Shown here: positions 5,224-6,718 of the stretch, in pieces
Position numbering within the stretch: the first letter of the stretch is position 1
How the letters are laid out: each line of letters begins with the position of its first letter
DNA from: an uncultured Collinsella sp.
Lineage (GTDB): Bacteria > Actinomycetota > Coriobacteriia > Coriobacteriales > Coriobacteriaceae
Direction: 5' to 3'
DNA: 6,718 nt
Assembly (NCBI GenBank): GCA_900544725.1
Contig: UQWK01000075.1
Coordinates: forward strand, 1 to 6,718
Made by a program: the position numbers and the translations under genes
The notes under the pieces: generated by a model
Told to the model about the DNA's origin: nothing
Seen by the model: the letters and a program-made list of their open reading frames with translations, nothing else
Database searches by the model: none

Positions 5224-6718
5224 ATGACACCTGCGCGCTTTGAAATCGGGCAAAAGCATAAGCAGGAGAACGAGGCGGGTTCCAAAGCTAGTTGGAACAC
5301 GCCTCGTTCCGATTCACGGCCAACGATGAGCTATCCCTCGCGCATGGCCCTGGCTTTCGCCCTGACTTCGCTCATGACGGTATTGGTGCTGGTGGGCGTC
5401 GTCTCTGTTGTATGGGGTACGGTTTTTACGGACTACACGCGCTCCAATATTGTCGAAATCGCCAATTCCGCTGCCGAAAAATTGGCAACGTCATATGAGG
5501 AAAACGGCTCTTGGACCGCGGGGGAACTGCGTACGGTCGCGACATCGAGTTTGGTGTCCGACGATCTTGGCATGCAGGTCGTCAATAAAAAGGGCGTTAT
5601 CGTCTACGACGACTCGTGGCCCTCGGCAAGCGCCACTGCCGATGTGCGTGAAAATCAGGCGACGACCGACGGCACGAGCGGCAAGAGGGCATCGCATAGC
5701 CCGGTCTCCTCTGCCCCCACCGGATCGGACAGCGTTGCCAATGTCGAGATCGTAACGTCCTCCGGCGAGCATGTCGGACAGGTCAAATTGTGGGCGATCG
5801 GCTCCGATGCCCTGCTCACCAAGGCGGATTCTGCGTTTAGGGAGAAGACCTTTAACGCCATGGCGCTCGCCGCGGTTGTGGCCATTTGCATCTCGGTCGT
5901 TATCGGAGCGCTCATGTCGCGCATGCTCACCAAGCCGATTCATCGCATTACCAGTACGGCCAAGCAAATACGCGACGGCGATCTGTCCGCTCGAACGGGT
6001 TTGCGCGGCGACGATGAGATCGATCAGCTGGGAGAGACCTTCGACGAGATGGCCACCTCACTCGAGAAGGACATGAAGCACGAGAAGCGCCTGACCTCGG
6101 ATGTCGCGCACGAGCTTCGCACGCCGCTCATGGCCATGCTTGCAACAGTCGAGGCCATGCAGGATGGGGTATATCCCACCGACAACGAGCATCTGGAGAC
6201 GGTTGCCTCCGAGACGCGCCGCCTGGCCCGTCTGGTGCAGCAGATGCTCGACCTGTCGCGTATGGAAAACAGCACCGCGCCGCTCAACCTGGAGCCGGTG
6301 GACATGGTGCCGTTCGTGCGTTCGATTGTGAATGGCCAGGAGCGTCTATTCGCCGACCGCGATTTACGCTTGCGCTTTGCGGATGAAACCCAGGGTCATG
6401 ACGATGTCGTCGAGGCCGATCCCGATATGATCACGCAGTGCGTTATCAATCTCCTGAGCAACGCCATGCGCTATACCCCCGAGGGCGGCTGGGTCGTGGT
6501 GTCGGTGCTCAGCGACCGCAAGCACGTCAACATCGCGGTTTCGGATACGGGAATCGGTATCGCCAAGGATGATTTGTCGCGCATCTTCGGTCGATTTTGG
6601 CGTGCCGACGCCAGTCGCGCCCGCGAGGCGGGCGGCCTGGGCGTGGGCCTTGCCGTGACCAAGCAGATCGTCGAGCGCCATCATGGCTACATATCCGTGG
6701 AGTCGGAGCTTGGAAAGG
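5224..6718 (+). CDS. Membrane sensor histidine kinase (BaeS-like), cut by the window end
   Basis: The reading frame from 5224 stays open to the window end: 498 residues plus one base. A hydrophilic N-terminal tail (1-40) precedes helix 1 (about 41-66). An extracytoplasmic sensor (about 67-208) contains 'GMQVVNKKGVIVYDD' (116-130) and a Ser/Thr/Ala-rich low-complexity stretch (134-170). Then come helix 2 (about 211-233), a HAMP linker (about 235-285), a HisKA domain with phospho-acceptor His296 in DVAHELRTPL, and the ATP-binding domain. Its N-box has Asn409 and Asn413, the G1 box is DTGIGI (441-446), the F-box FGRF (455-458) and the G2 box GGLGVGL (470-476). Only the last strand after 'SVESELGK' is missing, probably a few to twenty residues. 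It should autophosphorylate on His296 and pass phosphate to Asp56 of the adjacent regulator. All catalytic motifs are present. The signal is unknown. Confidence 0.94.
   Translation, partial: MTPARFEIGQKHKQENEAGSKASWNTPRSDSRPTMSYPSRMALAFALTSLMTVLVLVGVVSVVWGTVFTDYTRSNIVEIANSAAEKLATSYEENGSWTAGELRTVATSSLVSDDLGMQVVNKKGVIVYDDSWPSASATADVRENQATTDGTSGKRASHSPVSSAPTGSDSVANVEIVTSSGEHVGQVKLWAIGSDALLTKADSAFREKTFNAMALAAVVAICISVVIGALMSRMLTKPIHRITSTAKQIRDGDLSARTGLRGDDEIDQLGETFDEMATSLEKDMKHEKRLTSDVAHELRTPLMAMLATVEAMQDGVYPTDNEHLETVASETRRLARLVQQMLDLSRMENSTAPLNLEPVDMVPFVRSIVNGQERLFADRDLRLRFADETQGHDDVVEADPDMITQCVINLLSNAMRYTPEGGWVVVSVLSDRKHVNIAVSDTGIGIAKDDLSRIFGRFWRADASRAREAGGLGVGLAVTKQIVERHHGYISVESELGK
5268..5309 (+). 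repeat. 18-bp inverted repeat inside the 5' end of the kinase gene
   Basis: The arm 5268-5285 pairs with 5292-5309 in 17 of 18 positions, the only mismatch being G5278 against A5299; the loop is AGCTAG (5286-5291). The whole palindrome is 42 nt, exactly 14 codons, and encodes kinase residues 15-29, before the first membrane helix. No T-run follows. In RNA it would be a very stable hairpin 57 nt after the regulator stop codon. It may lower kinase expression, stabilise the regulator message, or be an inserted palindrome; none of these is shown. Confidence 0.8.

Noticed and set aside
5326..5346. Downstream ATGs as the kinase start
   Set aside because: Neither ATG has a convincing ribosome site, whereas 5224 does. 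Kept as a minor alternative because it would place the long hairpin outside the coding region.

Overview
The window looks like chromosomal DNA from a moderately GC-rich Gram-positive bacterium, most likely a Coriobacteriia member of the Collinsella type. That placement rests on codon usage (many GTC, CTC, GAG and GCC codons), the style of the proteins, and the combination of a stand-alone TSCPD protein, a Tat-exported lipoprotein and an OmpR/BaeS-type two-component pair. It is an inference, not a proven taxonomic call. All six genes are on the + strand. I saw no tRNA, rRNA, CRISPR array, transposase or phage gene.

Region 1 (1-114) is a leader or intergenic segment with a perfect 10-bp hairpin and a possible promoter. 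Region 2 (115-2747) is a translationally coupled pair. It encodes a membrane-anchored family-3 solute-binding protein and a membrane diguanylate cyclase with an extracytoplasmic sensor, a PAS-like domain and an intact GGDEF motif. No ABC permease or ATPase gene lies beside them in the window, so the binding protein may serve as a ligand sensor for cyclic-di-GMP signalling rather than for uptake. Region 3 (2748-2860) is a structured intergenic stretch.

Region 4 (2861-4335) is a second coupled pair: an 87-residue four-cysteine TSCPD-domain protein whose stop codon overlaps the start of a Tat-signal lipoprotein that resembles a beta-propeller. Region 5 (4336-4488) is an intergenic region with a large nested hairpin. 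Region 6 (4489-6718) holds an OmpR/PhoB-type response regulator and its histidine kinase, which is cut off by the window edge close to its natural end.

The theme is signal reception at the cell surface: one c-di-GMP input module, one His-Asp phosphorelay, and between them an exported lipoprotein of unknown function. The most unusual non-coding signal is an 18-bp inverted repeat (17 of 18 pairs) with a 6-nt loop. It lies inside the first codons of the kinase gene, just after the regulator. It may attenuate kinase expression or mark an inserted palindrome. No clearly new defence or mobile system is visible. The best candidates for undescribed biology are the binding-protein/cyclase pair and the TSCPD/lipoprotein pair.
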